From positions 23,064,001 through 23,128,000 of the forward strand of contig OU612065.1 in NCBI GenBank assembly GCA_914767715.1: a DNA stretch of 64,000 nt, written 5' to 3'. Numbering within the stretch: position 1 is the first letter of the stretch; each line of letters begins with the position of its first letter. The notes beneath the pieces were generated by a model, which searched no databases, had not been told where the DNA came from, and was given only the letters and a program-made list of their open reading frames with translations. This document shows, piece after piece, positions 15,001 to 26,889 of the stretch. This DNA is from Membranipora membranacea (lineage: Eukaryota > Bryozoa > Gymnolaemata > Cheilostomatida > Membraniporidae). Both the position numbers and the translations under genes were made by a program.

Positions 15001-18000
15001 AGGGGGGTAATTAAGCTGACTTTAAATTTGCAAAATTATACCAAGGGTGGGTATCACGCTTTTTCTTCGCTCGGATCAAAAAATAGATTTGCTTTTAACT
15101 CACCTCATGAGGAGGAGCAACTCCTGCTTATCTCGAATCTGCAAACCGTTTGGCTCTGTGGCTTTTCATTCTCCGTCAGCGCCCGTTTTAATTAGGGTCA
15201 CTTTTGCTAAAAAAAAACATGCCATACGCCACCGTTCAAAAATAAAAACTCTGTCGAATCTTTATCAAACTCCGACCAGTTCAAGCTCTTATCGGCCTTA
15301 CTCTAAATCCAGAATATTGGAATCATCGGGTTAATAGGGGAGTAATTAAGCTGACTTTAAATTTGCAAAGTTATACCAAGGGTGGGTATCACGCTTTTTT
15401 TTCGCTCGGATCAAAAAATAGATTTGCTTTTAACTCACCTCATGAGGAGGAGCAACTCCCGCTTATCTCGAATCTGCAAACCGTTTGGCTCTGTGGCTTT
15501 TCATTCTCCGTCAGCGCCCGTTTTAATTAGGGTCACTTTTGCTAAAAAAAAACATGCCATACGCCACCGTTCAAAAATAAAAACTCTGTCGAATCTTTAT
15601 CAAACTCCGACCAGTTCAAGCTCTTATCGGCCTTACTCTAAATCCAGAATATTGGAATCATCGGGTTAATAGGGGGGTAATTAAGCTGACTTTAAATTTG
15701 CAAAATTATACCAAGGGTGGGTATCACGCTTTTTCTTCGCTCGGATCAAAAAATAGATTTGCTTTTAACTCACCTCATGAGGAGGAGCAACTCCTGCTTA
15801 TCTCGAATCTGCAAACCGTTTGGCTCTGTGGCTTTTCATTCTCCGTCAGCGCCCGTTTTAATTAGGGTCACTTTTGCTAAAAAAAAACATGCCATACGCC
15901 ACCGTTCAAAAATAAAAACTCTGTCGAATCTTTATCAAACTCCGACCAGTTCAAGCTCTTATCGGCCTTACTCTAAATCCAGAATATTGGAATCATCGGG
16001 TTAATAGGGGAGTAATTAAGCTGACTTTAAATTTGCAAAATTATACCAAGGGTGGGTATCACGCTTTTTTTTCGCTCGGATCAAAAAATAGATTTGATTT
16101 TAACTCACCTCATGAGGAGGAGCAACTCCTGCTTATCTCGAATCTGCAAACCGTTTGGCTCTGTGGCTTTTCATTCTCCGTCAGCGCCCGTTTTAATTAG
16201 GGTCACTTTTGCTAAAAAAAAACATGCCATACGCCACCGTTCAAAAATAAAAACTCTGTCGAATCTTTATCAAACTCCGACCAGTTCAAGCTCTTATCGG
16301 CCTTACTCTAAATCCAGAATATTGGAATCATCGGGTTAATAGGGGGGTAATTAAGCTGACTTTAAATTTGCAAAATTATACCAAGGGTGGGTATCACGCT
16401 TTTTCTTCGCTCGGATCAAAAAATAGATTTGCTTTTAACTCACCTCATGAGGAGGAGCAACTCCTGCTTATCTCGAATCTGCAAACCGTTTGGCTCTGTG
16501 GCTTTTCATTCTCCGTCAGCGCCCGTTTTAATTAGGGTCACTTTTGCTAAAAAAAAACATGCCATACGCCACCGTTCAAAAATAAAAACTCTGTCGAATC
16601 TTTATCAAACTCCGACCAGTTCAAGCTCTTATCGGCCTTACTCTAAATCCAGAATATTGGAATCATCGGGTTAATAGGGGAGTAATTAAGCTGACTTTAA
16701 ATTTGCAAAGTTATACCAAGGGTGGGTATCACGCTTTTTTTTCGCTCGGATCAAAAAATAGATTTGCTTTTAACTCACCTCATGAGGAGGAGCAACTCCC
16801 GCTTATCTCGAATCTGCAAACCGTTTGGCTCTGTGGCTTTTCATTCTCCGTCAGCGCCCGTTTTAATTAGGGTCACTTTTGCTAAAAAAAAACATGCCAT
16901 ACGCCACCGTTCAAAAATAAAAACTCTGTCGAATCTTTATCAAACTCCGACCAGTTCAAGCTCTTATCGGCCTTACTCTAAATCCAGAATATTGGAATCA
17001 TCGGGTTAATAGGGGGGTAATTAAGCTGACTTTAAATTTGCAAAATTATACCAAGGGTGGGTATCACGCTTTTTCTTCGCTCGGATCAAAAAATAGATTT
17101 GCTTTTAACTCACCTCATGAGGAGGAGCAACTCCTGCTTATCTCGAATCTGCAAACCGTTTGGCTCTGTGGCTTTTCATTCTCCGTCAGCGCCCGTTTTA
17201 ATTAGGGTCACTTTTGCTAAAAAAAAACATGCCATACGCCACCGTTCAAAAATAAAAACTCTGTCGAATCTTTATCAAACTCCGACCAGTTCAAGCTCTT
17301 ATCGGCCTTACTCTAAATCCAGAATATTGGAATCATCGGGTTAATAGGGGAGTAATTAAGCTGACTTTAAATTTGCAAAATTATACCAAGGGTGGGTATC
17401 ACGCTTTTTTTTCGCTCGGATCAAAAAATAGATTTGATTTTAACTCACCTCATGAGGAGGAGCAACTCCTGCTTATCTCGAATCTGCAAACCGTTTGGCT
17501 CTGTGGCTTTTCATTCTCCGTCAGCGCCCGTTTTAATTAGGGTCACTTTTGCTAAAAAAAAACATGCCATACGCCACCGTTCAAAAATAAAAACTCTGTC
17601 GAATCTTTATCAAACTCCGACCAGTTCAAGCTCTTATCGGCCTTACTCTAAATCCAGAATATTGGAATCATCGGGTTAATAGGGGGGTAATTAAGCTGAC
17701 TTTAAATTTGCAAAATTATACCAAGGGTGGGTATCACGCTTTTTCTTCGCTCGGATCAAAAAATAGATTTGCTTTTAACTCACCTCATGAGGAGGAGCAA
17801 CTCCTGCTTATCTCGAATCTGCAAACCGTTTGGCTCTGTGGCTTTTCATTCTCCGTCAGCGCCCGTTTTAATTAGGGTCACTTTTGCTAAAAAAAAACAT
17901 GCCATACGCCACCGTTCAAAAATAAAAACTCTGTCGAATCTTTATCAAACTCCGACCAGTTCAAGCTCTTATCGGCCTTACTCTAAATCCAGAATATTGG

Positions 18001-19429
18001 AATCATCGGGTTAATAGGGGAGTAATTAAGCTGACTTTAAATTTGCAAAGTTATACCAAGGGTGGGTATCACGCTTTTTTTTCGCTCGGATCAAAAAATA
18101 GATTTGCTTTTAACTCACCTCATGAGGAGGAGCAACTCCCGCTTATCTCGAATCTGCAAACCGTTTGGCTCTGTGGCTTTTCATTCTCCGTCAGCGCCCG
18201 TTTTAATTAGGGTCACTTTTGCTAAAAAAAAACATGCCATACGCCACCGTTCAAAAATAAAAACTCTGTCGAATCTTTATCAAACTCCGACCAGTTCAAG
18301 CTCTTATCGGCCTTACTCTAAATCCAGAATATTGGAATCATCGGGTTAATAGGGGGGTAATTAAGCTGACTTTAAATTTGCAAAATTATACCAAGGGTGG
18401 GTATCACGCTTTTTCTTCGCTCGGATCAAAAAATAGATTTGCTTTTAACTCACCTCATGAGGAGGAGCAACTCCTGCTTATCTCGAATCTGCAAACCGTT
18501 TGGCTCTGTGGCTTTTCATTCTCCGTCAGCGCCCGTTTTAATTAGGGTCACTTTTGCTAAAAAAAAACATGCCATACGCCACCGTTCAAAAATAAAAACT
18601 CTGTCGAATCTTTATCAAACTCCGACCAGTTCAAGCTCTTATCGGCCTTACTCTAAATCCAGAATATTGGAATCATCGGGTTAATAGGGGAGTAATTAAG
18701 CTGACTTTAAATTTGCAAAATTATACCAAGGGTGGGTATCACGCTTTTTTTTCGCTCGGATCAAAAAATAGATTTGATTTTAACTCACCTCATGAGGAGG
18801 AGCAACTCCTGCTTATCTCGAATCTGCAAACCGTTTGGCTCTGTGGCTTTTCATTCTCCGTCAGCGCCCGTTTTAATTAGGGTCACTTTTGCTAAAAAAA
18901 AACATGCCATACGCCACCGTTCAAAAATAAAAACTCTGTCGAATCTTTATCAAACTCCGACCAGTTCAAGCTCTTATCGGCCTTACTCTAAATCCAGAAT
19001 ATTGGAATCATCGGGTTAATAGGGGGGTAATTAAGCTGACTTTAAATTTGCAAAATTATACCAAGGGTGGGTATCACGCTTTTTCTTCGCTCGGATCAAA
19101 AAATAGATTTGCTTTTAACTCACCTCATGAGGAGGAGCAACTCCTGCTTATCTCGAATCTGCAAACCGTTTGGCTCTGTGGCTTTTCATTCTCCGTCAGC
19201 GCCCGTTTTAATTAGGGTCACTTTTGCTAAAAAAAAACATGCCATACGCCACCGTTCAAAAATAAAAACTCTGTCGAATCTTTATCAAACTCCGACCAGT
19301 TCAAGCTCTTATCGGCCTTACTCTAAATCCAGAATATTGGAATCATCGGGTTAATAGGGGAGTAATTAAGCTGACTTTAAATTTGCAAAGTTATACCAAG
19401 GGTGGGTATCACGCTTTTTTTTCGCTCGG
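1..19429. repeat. 335-bp satellite array with four-monomer higher-order repeat
   Basis: A head-to-tail array of a 335-bp unit. Taking GTGGGTATCACGC as the phase mark, complete monomers start at 304 and then every 335 bp to 19067, 57 in all, with part-monomers at both ends. Monomers fall into classes set by a few fixed differences: A has CTCCCGCTT; C has TTTGATTTTAAC; B and D have CTTTTTCTTCGC and differ in AAATTATACC or AAAGTTATACC at the 3' boundary. From 8682 to 19401 the order A-B-C-D repeats eight times, a 1340-bp higher-order repeat. A 95-codon open frame recurs in nearly every unit but starts at GTG, and 335 is not a multiple of three, so no long protein is possible. The array runs off the left edge. 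Centromeric or heterochromatic origin is inferred. Confidence 0.97.
4994..8681. repeat. Irregular block inside the satellite array
   Basis: Eleven monomers that break the A-B-C-D order. They carry private variants: ACTCACATCATG at 4994, 6671 and 8012; CGCCCGGATC at 5330 and 7007; AATAAGGGTCAC at 5665 and 7342. Single-base length changes are also seen (336-bp units at 4994 and 6671; a longer T run near 6350; two A bases missing near 7845). The trio at 4994, 5330 and 5665 recurs in the same order five monomers later at 6671, 7007 and 7342, which indicates a nested duplication of about 1.68 kb. Regular A-B-C-D order exists on both sides. Confidence 0.85.
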
Positions 19430-19457
19430 ATTACCTCCGACCAGTTCAAGCTCTTAG
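19430..19457. repeat. Rearranged satellite fragment at the array boundary
   Basis: The last monomer stops after CGCTCGGA. It is followed directly by a short piece (CTCCGACCAGTTCAAGC plus flanking bases) that normally lies about 190 bp further along the monomer. The array therefore ends in an internally deleted monomer, after which no satellite sequence is seen. Confidence 0.8.
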
Positions 19458-19569
19458 AGTCGCTTTATCACCGATACAACCAGTACCTGCAGGGGCGTAT
19501 ATTCTAAAAAATTTCACTCACTGACTTTTCAGAGATGAGCATAATAATCGGGCGCAGAGGGTGTGAGAG

Positions 19570-19585
19570 GGGCGCTTAAGCGCCC
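19570..19585. repeat. 16-bp perfect GC-rich palindrome
   Basis: GGGCGCTTAAGCGCCC is its own reverse complement and sits in unique DNA 113 bp beyond the satellite edge. Flanking purine and pyrimidine bases extend the hairpin slightly with mismatches. No function can be assigned. Confidence 0.7.
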
Positions 19586-19747
19586 TCCCACCACGGAAAT
19601 CTTTGCATATCGGTAGCAAAATGGTGCAAGCAGAGAGGTATTTCAATAGCTCACTGAGCTGTTGGGTACTTTCAGAAAACAACTCAATAGCAGTAGAAGA
19701 TTACGGTAAAAATGCTCCAGTTATAAAGCACCCATTTGAAAAAAAGC

Positions 19748-19832
19748 TGACCTTGATGGGATTCGAACCCACAACCATCTTATTGACAGTAATCATTAGG
19801 CAGACGCTCTACACACTGAGCTATTCAGCCAC
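19748..19832 (-). mobile_element. tRNA-derived SINE or tRNA pseudogene
   Basis: On the minus strand the segment has an A-box-like TAGCTCAGTGTGTAGAGCG and a B-box GGGTTCGAATCCC, the internal RNA polymerase III promoter of tRNA genes, in the right order and at about tRNA spacing. The T-arm pairs well (GTGGG with CCCAT), but the acceptor ends pair poorly and the anticodon arm holds extra bases, so it is not a functional tRNA. A T run follows on the minus strand, as in a pol III terminator. A tRNA-derived SINE head is the best reading. Confidence 0.6.
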
Positions 19833-20399
19833 TCACGGACATAAGTGGGCCGTGAGTGCTAATATACGCCACTGAGTACCTGCTATCTGCCGTGTGGTTT
19901 TCACTCCGCCCCTCTGTTTATAGTCTTCATAAAATTGGAAGTTATATCCTATTGATGAAAAACATATTATTGATTCACTTAATTTTTAGTGCAAATACAC
20001 CTGATAATATTACTGACCCCAGTGCTTTTCCACTGCTCTAGCCTCACTCTTTATCAGTCAGCCTATACTTACCTGTGCTTCTGTCATTTTTGAGGATGGG
20101 TGCAACAAGTTGACCTTGATTAATGTGTGTATTACCATTGGTGTACAATTCTATGCAACATGCTGATTGGTTCACACTTTAAACTGCTTTCACCTAGAAT
20201 TATTGCATGCTTAATTGATAACCCAAGAGATATTATTAGATCTCAATCATCAAGAAAGATAGACAGTTGTTTATGTACATGAGCATTTCAGCCTCACAGG
20301 GAAGTACGGAACATTAACCAGTAACCTATTTATTGACTGTAGATGCTGCAAATACTTTATTATGATTACATTTTACACCAATTCACAAGTCTGTGAGAC

Positions 20400-20640
20400 C
20401 AAGGAGTTAGAGACAATAGCATGAGAATTAATGTGACAATGGTTTTTTCAATATTATGATTATAGTATGACTCTAAAACATGTTTTTCTCTAACTTCTTG
20501 ATGAGACAAACATGCTTTTGTAGCCATACTATAATCATACTGTTGAATAAAAAACCATTTTCACCTTGATTCTTATGCTATTGTTCTGGCTGTCACTATT
20601 ATTAGGGAGTTAGAGACTCCAACTCCAACTCCTTGCTTTG
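20400..20640. repeat. Imperfect inverted repeat (foldback MITE relic)
   Basis: A left arm at about 20413-20483 (ACAATAGCATGAGAATTAA and on, including ATGATTATAGTATG) returns in reverse complement at about 20511-20590 with scattered mismatches. Outer ends (AAGGAGTTAGAGAC on the left, the complement of AACTCCTTG on the right) extend the symmetry. There is no coding potential. It looks like a nonautonomous DNA transposon that can form a hairpin; no clean target duplication was found. Confidence 0.6.
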
Positions 20641-20974
20641 ATCTTTTGCATAGTAACCTAAACCTCCCTGCCTAAACTCATCATCAGTCTCCTCTGTTTC
20701 CACCCTGAGCTGTTAGGTCTCAGCACTCAATATTAGTACTTTTTGAAGCAGATTCTATTATTTTTAACTTGAATGATTACAGTGTATGTAATTGTCTTTA
20801 TTCATTGTATTTTCTGAATTCTGTTAATTGATATTATAGACATGAAGCTTAAAACTCCCAATTCTATAGATGAAGAAGATTCAGTATCTCTCAAAAAAAC
20901 TTTTTATTTATAGTGAAGATTGCAACTTGCATAACATATGCAGGAGGCATGACAGTTTCACAGCTCCCCCCCCC

Positions 20975-21075
20975 AACAGCCGCAGCGTTGGTGGTTAACA
21001 GCTTTTCCAGGTTTGCATTGTTGCCTTACAAGCATAAGATCCTGGCTCGATTACTGGCTGGCGCACAGTTTTACA
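20975..21075 (+). mobile_element. Possible tRNA-derived SINE head
   Basis: The segment contains an A-box-like GTTGGTGGTTAACAGC and, about 60 bp later, a B-box-like TGGCTCGATTAC, the spacing expected in a tRNA-derived SINE. No intact cloverleaf or poly(A)/simple tail is visible, so this rests on two short motifs only. Confidence 0.3.
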
Positions 21076-22296
21076 ATTGGCAGTAAGTGCTAGGGCTATC
21101 ATGGCTTCCAAAGAGTTTTTATTGATCTTCACCAAGTTCAACCAGCTCGGATTATTGAATAACTACATGGAATTACAAGGTACCAACATGCTTCTCTCCT
21201 TGGTGTCCCACTTATAATTTTTGGGTTAATTGACATTACCTTCTTGTTCTCACCAATATCCATCCATCCATCCATCAATGTCTCCAATTACATACTGTAA
21301 ATTTTCAAGGATTGTGGTCCATAACTTCCTAAGAGATAGCCTGCTTTTGTTTATTTGCTTGTGTTGATGGCTCTCTGCAGGTCACATGACACATGACTTA
21401 ATTCACCCTAATGAAAGCATTGGCTGTTGTGATAAAAGCTTTTATAGTAGCGATAAGATAGTTCCGGAAATTAATCTTGAGCTATTCGAATCGCAGAATT
21501 AGGATTTAGTGCTGCCTTCGACATGGAAATTATCGGTAACGATGAGCTTATACACACTATATATTATAGTGCATCTCGCAGAACACTTCGGCTTTTCGAA
21601 TATCTAATCACGTTAATCTATATTTGTTACAAGCTTCAATGTAACTATAAATATTGCGCAGGAGACAATCACAGAATGAATAGCGATCATGAATGACATA
21701 TATGTACATTATTATTAGACATAAGAATATACAGTCAGAAATTAGTGAAATTAGTATTAATTTGACAGAAAAATTTGAGGTGATAGCAACAATTTCATTT
21801 TGATGCCCTATTATTTTCAGCACAACAAAATGAGAGGAGATAAGTCATATACGTCACCTTGGCTGGGCTCCATTTCTTGTAATGCTTCGCCCACCCAGCA
21901 CTCGGGTCTTGGGACACTCAATGCCTCACGTTGGGCTCTGACGCAGCACAGCCTGAACATATTGTGCACCAAGAGCAACTTGACAGGTATTATTATTATT
22001 TAAATATCTTCACACTTAAAGAAATTTGTGATAATAGGTTGAAAACCAGAGATTTTTTTGTTCTCGCTGACAATCTGGTACTAAATGCAGTAAATACTAG
22101 CACAAAGGTGCAAAAATATGGGTAATACTGTACTTATAAACTTTTATAATAGATAGAATATCACCTTCTTGTTTCTAGCGGTTAGATTAGGAAATCTCAA
22201 GATAACCTCCCTGTAGGATGTACACATTTCTTTCTAGGGGTTGCTCAGTTCGCCTGTTATTTCTCTTAGTGGTATAGATTTTTTTTTTTACATTTT

Positions 22297-22523
22297 TATT
22301 GGCAGTCTATTTCATTCCAGTAGCGGAATGTTTTCCGAATAGTGCCGAAAAAAAAGGAAAAGGAAAAGAGAAAAAAAAAGGAAAGCTTGAGACTGAAGAT
22401 GAGTTAAAATGTTTCAGCAGTGAGGTGGAAATAGATAGGATGTCTTTGAGAAGAGAGAAAATAAAAATGTTAAGATATTTTCATTATAGTATTGTGCAGA
22501 GGCAAAACTTGTTGCAGAGATAA
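22297..22523 (+). other. Lys/Glu-rich open segment, possible exon or transposon remnant
   Basis: A 74-codon open frame follows a plausible splice acceptor (a T-rich tract ending TTGGCAG near 22303) and ends in TAA at 22521-22523. It is rich in Lys and Glu and carries a helical stretch (EIDRMSLRREKIKML) that recalls the C-terminal helices of Myb/SANT-like or transposon-encoded proteins. No partner exons were found and it lies beside a dead LINE. Function is unknown and it may not be a gene. Confidence 0.2.
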
Positions 22524-22533
22524 AAAAATAATG

Positions 22534-24400
22534 TTATAAATGAAACAAAAGATATTTGAATACGCCAGATTTAAATGATGTTACTTTGCTCAGTGAGCGT
22601 ATTGACAAAGGAAGATTATTAAAAGATGAAGCAATTGCTTGATTGAGTTTATCATTAGGAGGTAAAATAAGAAAATTATCGCGCTTGGGGTATCTTCGAT
22701 TTCTAGAAAAAAAAAGATCATTAATATAGCTAGGTGTGATGTTATACATTATTCTGTAGGCATAGAGAGAACTAAAATACATAAGAAGACTAGGATGTGG
22801 CAATATTTTTAAAGTACGACATAAAAAAAATGTATTTGATAATTGAACTGGATTGTAATGAATATTTGCAATAATTCTTAGCGCAGCTTTCTGATAAACA
22901 TAAAGTGAATCTAGCTGATATTTTGGACTGATATTCAAGAAAAATTGTATTCCATTTATGATGTGGCAATGTATGAATTGAAAGTAAAACTGTCTGGCTG
23001 ATTGTGTGGTCAAAAATGTTCTGCATAATTGTAACAAATTGGTACTTTTTTGTATTTTAGTTTTTATATATTCAATATGATTATCAAATGACATCGAATC
23101 ACTAATTGTAAATCCGAGTAGTTTAGTGGTAGATGATCGTAACAGGGTGGTATTGGAGAATTTTAAATCAAATTCATGTTTTGCATTGCCAAAAACAAGG
23201 TAATGGGATTTTTTTATATTTATGGTCATCCGATTATTATGGCACCATTCTTGGATGACACCCAAGTCACCCCTACAATGTTGCTCCAGAGACTGTGGAT
23301 CTTTCTGATGGCATATAAATACAGTATCGTCTGCGTACGCATAAGCAGTTGAGGACAGGGGTAAATTTAACATATCATTTATGAACACAAGAAATAAAGT
23401 TGGAGCTAAAATTGAACCCTGTGGGACACCTATGTTAATTGGTTTTTTTTTCTGACGCAATTTGATTATAAAATACATATTGTTGCCGGTCATCAAGAAA
23501 TGATTTTATCTACTTCAATGAGGGACCAATTATTTTATAGGAAGCGAGTTTATTAAACAAGATATCATGGTTTACACAGTCGAAAGCCTTACAGAAGTCC
23601 AAGAACATTCCTATAACACACCTATTTTTTTGCTTTTGGTGGAGCACATCTGACACCACTTTATGTACAGCATCAGAGCAAGAGTAATTACTTCTGAATC
23701 CTGATTGAAGAGGGTGAATAGCTTTTATGTCAGTCAGGAAAGTCATTAAACATTTATTTATATGTTTTTCAAAAATCTTTGACAATATAGGCAGAATCGA
23801 TATAGGTCTGTAATTCGATGGATCATTCGGATCTCCACCCTTAAAAACAGGGGTTACTCTAGCTGTCTTCCAACATTTGGGGAAATCACCCTCAATAAGA
23901 ATCTGATTGAAGATGTCGGTCAATATATTAACGACAAAAGGGAGCGTCTTTTTAAGCATCATAACTGAGATACCATCAGGACCAGTCGATTTCTTATCAG
24001 AAAAAGATTTGAGATATAGGCAAATTGATGCAGGAGTAAATCTTTTAAAGTTAGACAAGAATTTTTCCCGAGAGTTTGTCGGTAGTATTATCTCTGATTT
24101 CAGGGGTATTTTTTGAATGATTTTCCTTTCTAAACCCATGACCTAGTATATCAGCGATTGTTGAGAAATGATTGTTCAGGTCTTTGCTGGTAAGAGTTGA
24201 AGAAGGGCTGGAAGACTTTTTCTTTGTCTTTCCGATGTTGAGGGCATCCCAAATTGGTTTTGTATTATTATTTGCTGAGTTTTTAACCAAACCAGAAAAA
24301 TACGTCTTCTTTTTTTTGTTTATAAGATTTGTAACTAAATTTCTCTGCTTTTTGTAATCATCCCAGTTTTGAGAGTATATAAGTACACACACATAGATAG
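22534..24400 (-). mobile_element. Decayed 5'-truncated non-LTR retrotransposon (LINE, Jockey/CR1/L2-like)
   Basis: Three minus-strand open segments (24467-24051, 24139-23510, 23496-22534) together cover the reverse transcriptase and C-terminal region of a LINE. In order they show STGPDGIS, NYRPISILP, GFRSNYSCSDAV, DFCKAFDCVNH, GVPQGSILAP and the catalytic YADDT (in AYAYADDTVF), followed by the thumb and C-terminal domain. Upstream of QNWDDYKKQR no endonuclease domain is present, so the copy is 5' truncated, normal for target-primed reverse transcription. The frames are shifted around 24050-24140 and near a T run at 23445-23453, and a TAG stop interrupts the frame near 23507. The copy is dead. 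Jockey-superfamily assignment is from motif style, not a tree. Confidence 0.9.
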
Positions 24401-24479
24401 AGGGTTTACTCCTGAGGTAACCATCTTGCAGGATATACACAATATACTGAACCGATTTTAAGATCAACTCAATGTGGAC

Positions 24480-26885
24480 ACTGCATGCAAATCACCACTG
24501 AGCGTGATGATTAGATATAGCTTTGAAAACTCATGAAATAATTCAAATCTGTTTCACAAGTTGTCTTTCCCTTTTATAATGCAAGATTACTCCTCACTTT
24601 ACTGGATCACAGTGAAATTATAATAGAGAAGAGATAAAGCTTTGAAAAGTCAAGGATTAATTTTGTATGCTAAATTTTTACCCAATTCATTATGTTGAAT
24701 CTGTGATACATCAAATTTTACAAATTTTATCAGTGCACCCTATATAAACATTTTATGATCAGAGAATGAGACGAGTACAAAACACACACACATACTTATA
24801 AGTCAATCAGCAAATAAAGTTGATTTTTCGTAAAAAGAATAGTCAGCAAAGAGAAAATAAATAAGTTATGTTAATGTGATGTCAGTGTCAAAACTAAACA
24901 ATCTATACAATTGTATCGATTGATAGGTCACAAAGTGTGGAATGACTTGAGTGAACATTTGGTAGAGCATAGTTAGGGGTAAACCGATCCAGTAGATCAT
25001 CAGATATTTTCATGTCTCTGTATGACATTGAGTGATTCTTCGTCATAGTAGTTTGAATTTATCACTAACACAGCCGCAAGCTGCACACTTGCATTGACTG
25101 AAATGACAGAATTTGTTGCTTTGATTGATCTAGATTATTGTTTGTCAAACATTGTGGAAAAGGGCACATTTATAGCAGGTTTGACTTGGAAGGCAGCAAG
25201 ATATATTTTGGTCTAATTTGGATTACAAGGTAAAGTTTTGCATCAATTACTTGGTAAAAAAATGGGAATTCATGCGCCTCATTTTGTATGCATTTCGAGT
25301 GGTTGGGCAAAGGGCGGGGCTGGTCTGGGAGAGGTACCTTAACACCCTCAAGCAAAGGGAAGTTCATTTCAAATGATTGTCAAATAGGCTATCTGGAATC
25401 TGTAAACTGCAGCTTTAAGTGTCTATGTGGGTAGGACTGATCTTTAGTATCACACATTATATCAGATCTATGCTTCAAGCGATGCTGGAATACGGTTGTG
25501 CAGCATGGCTCGGAAATTCCCTAATATACTAATATATGTATGTACATTAGCTAAAAGTGTGATGCAAATGGCCACGATTTTTAATACAAGAAAAATTTTG
25601 AAAATATTTGTAGAGAGGGTAATGCATACTTGAACACGATGTGTGACAGTGATTGACAGGACGCGAATGTGTAACAGTTTTCCAGACACGCAAGGCTACA
25701 ATGAGGCATCAAAAAATAACCAATCAGGTCGCTGCAGGAAAAAGAAGGCTGCAGGTTGCCCACACCTGTTGTGAATGTTTGGATTGTAAATGACCACCAT
25801 TTCCTAAAGAGCTAGGGGGAAAAAATCTTCAGAACATTGTTTGATAAAATCTCACCATATACTCAAGGTGGTTTTTGATCAGATCAAGCATGGCAAACAT
25901 AATCCACTGTTAATCCCTAAGACAGCACCCTAATCAGCTGCCTGTATATCTGTAGTGTGTTAATCTGAGGACGAACAATTTTGTTCAGTTTCAGCAGACC
26001 AAGGAGTTAAGCTCCTTGAGCAGACACAGCTGAATTTAACAGTGAAAAAATGAGCCTCTTAGAACAGAAAAAAAATCAAAGCTTTGTAAGGATTAACACA
26101 TTTTGAGCAAAAGCGGCCGCAGTATTAAATGAGGAATGGTTTGTTGACGACCTTCGATTATTTTCAATCAGACTTAAGCTTTCAGTTAAAACAATTCACT
26201 GTGTTAGCCAAGCAACGAGCATCACTAGAAATTGTGTCTTGTTCCATGGGTTCCCTACGCTGATGAGGAGCCGAGGCTGTATGGTGTGAATCGAGTTAGG
26301 TGTACTTCATCTTTGTGATTCGCATAGATCTTTGCAACTATCATTGTGCTGATAGTAGCAGGCAACTCAAACAATACTGAACACAGTAGCAAACCATGAG
26401 CAAAATATAAACCTGCATTGGGGTTTACCTCCACCTGCAGATAGGCTGAAATAGAAAAGATCTTCTGAAGTCACCATTCATAAGGTTTCATCATTTTCAA
26501 CATTTTTCTCTGGTATTCCTACTGTGTTGTGTAACTTTTTGAACAAGTTGAGTGGCAGAAAATGCCTATGGTCAGCTCTGAACACTTTATGGACAAGATC
26601 AATTGTGATGGAATCATAGACCTATAATAGTCCCTGGATGGAATACACAATTTAACTTAAGGGGAAGGCCAATTTTGATTATTTCTATTTTTTTTCAAGC
26701 TTTCTCAGTCAACATGATTTTTTTTTAATTCTTATAGGGGGGGAGGGGGGGGTGGTAGGGATACCTCCCTTACTAAATTTAAAAAAAATCAAGCAACAAA
26801 TAATTGCACAAGAATGTTAGTTGCCAACCTTGTTTGAGAAGCAGCTCCTGTATCTCAACTACCTAGTGTAATTTATACATTCAAC
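24480..26885. other. Gene-free AT-rich stretch
   Basis: Only short random open frames are seen on either strand, with no exon flanked by convincing splice sites and no recognisable motif. It includes a G-rich run at 26737-26760. Confidence 0.55.
26737..26760 (+). repeat. G-rich run, potential G-quadruplex
   Basis: The stretch around GGGGGGGAGGGGGGGG followed by TGGTAGGG offers four or more G tracts on the plus strand and could form a quadruplex. It lies in noncoding DNA. Confidence 0.4.
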
Positions 26886-26889
26886 TTAA

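Larger units (their letters stand above)
19833..22285. other. Gene-free stretch
   Basis: Apart from the inverted repeat and the weak SINE listed separately, no coding exon with paired splice sites is recognisable. The region is AT-rich with scattered stops in all frames and a short (CCAT)n run near 21260-21276. Confidence 0.6.

Noticed and set aside
304-19354. About 55 copies of a 95-residue open frame in the satellite, suggesting a tandem gene family
   Set aside because: Frames begin at GTG, there is no upstream ATG in frame, no splice sites, and the identical frame in each copy follows from near-identical DNA. The unit length is not a multiple of three.
1-19429. Regular direct repeats resembling a CRISPR array
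   Set aside because: The repeat is the whole 335-bp unit with no variable spacers, and the window is animal DNA.
19748-19832. Functional tRNA gene on the minus strand
   Set aside because: The acceptor stem does not pair and the anticodon arm has extra bases; only the A and B boxes and T-arm are tRNA-like.
22534-24467. Intact retrotransposon with working reverse transcriptase
   Set aside because: The reading frame has at least two shifts and a stop, and the endonuclease region is missing.
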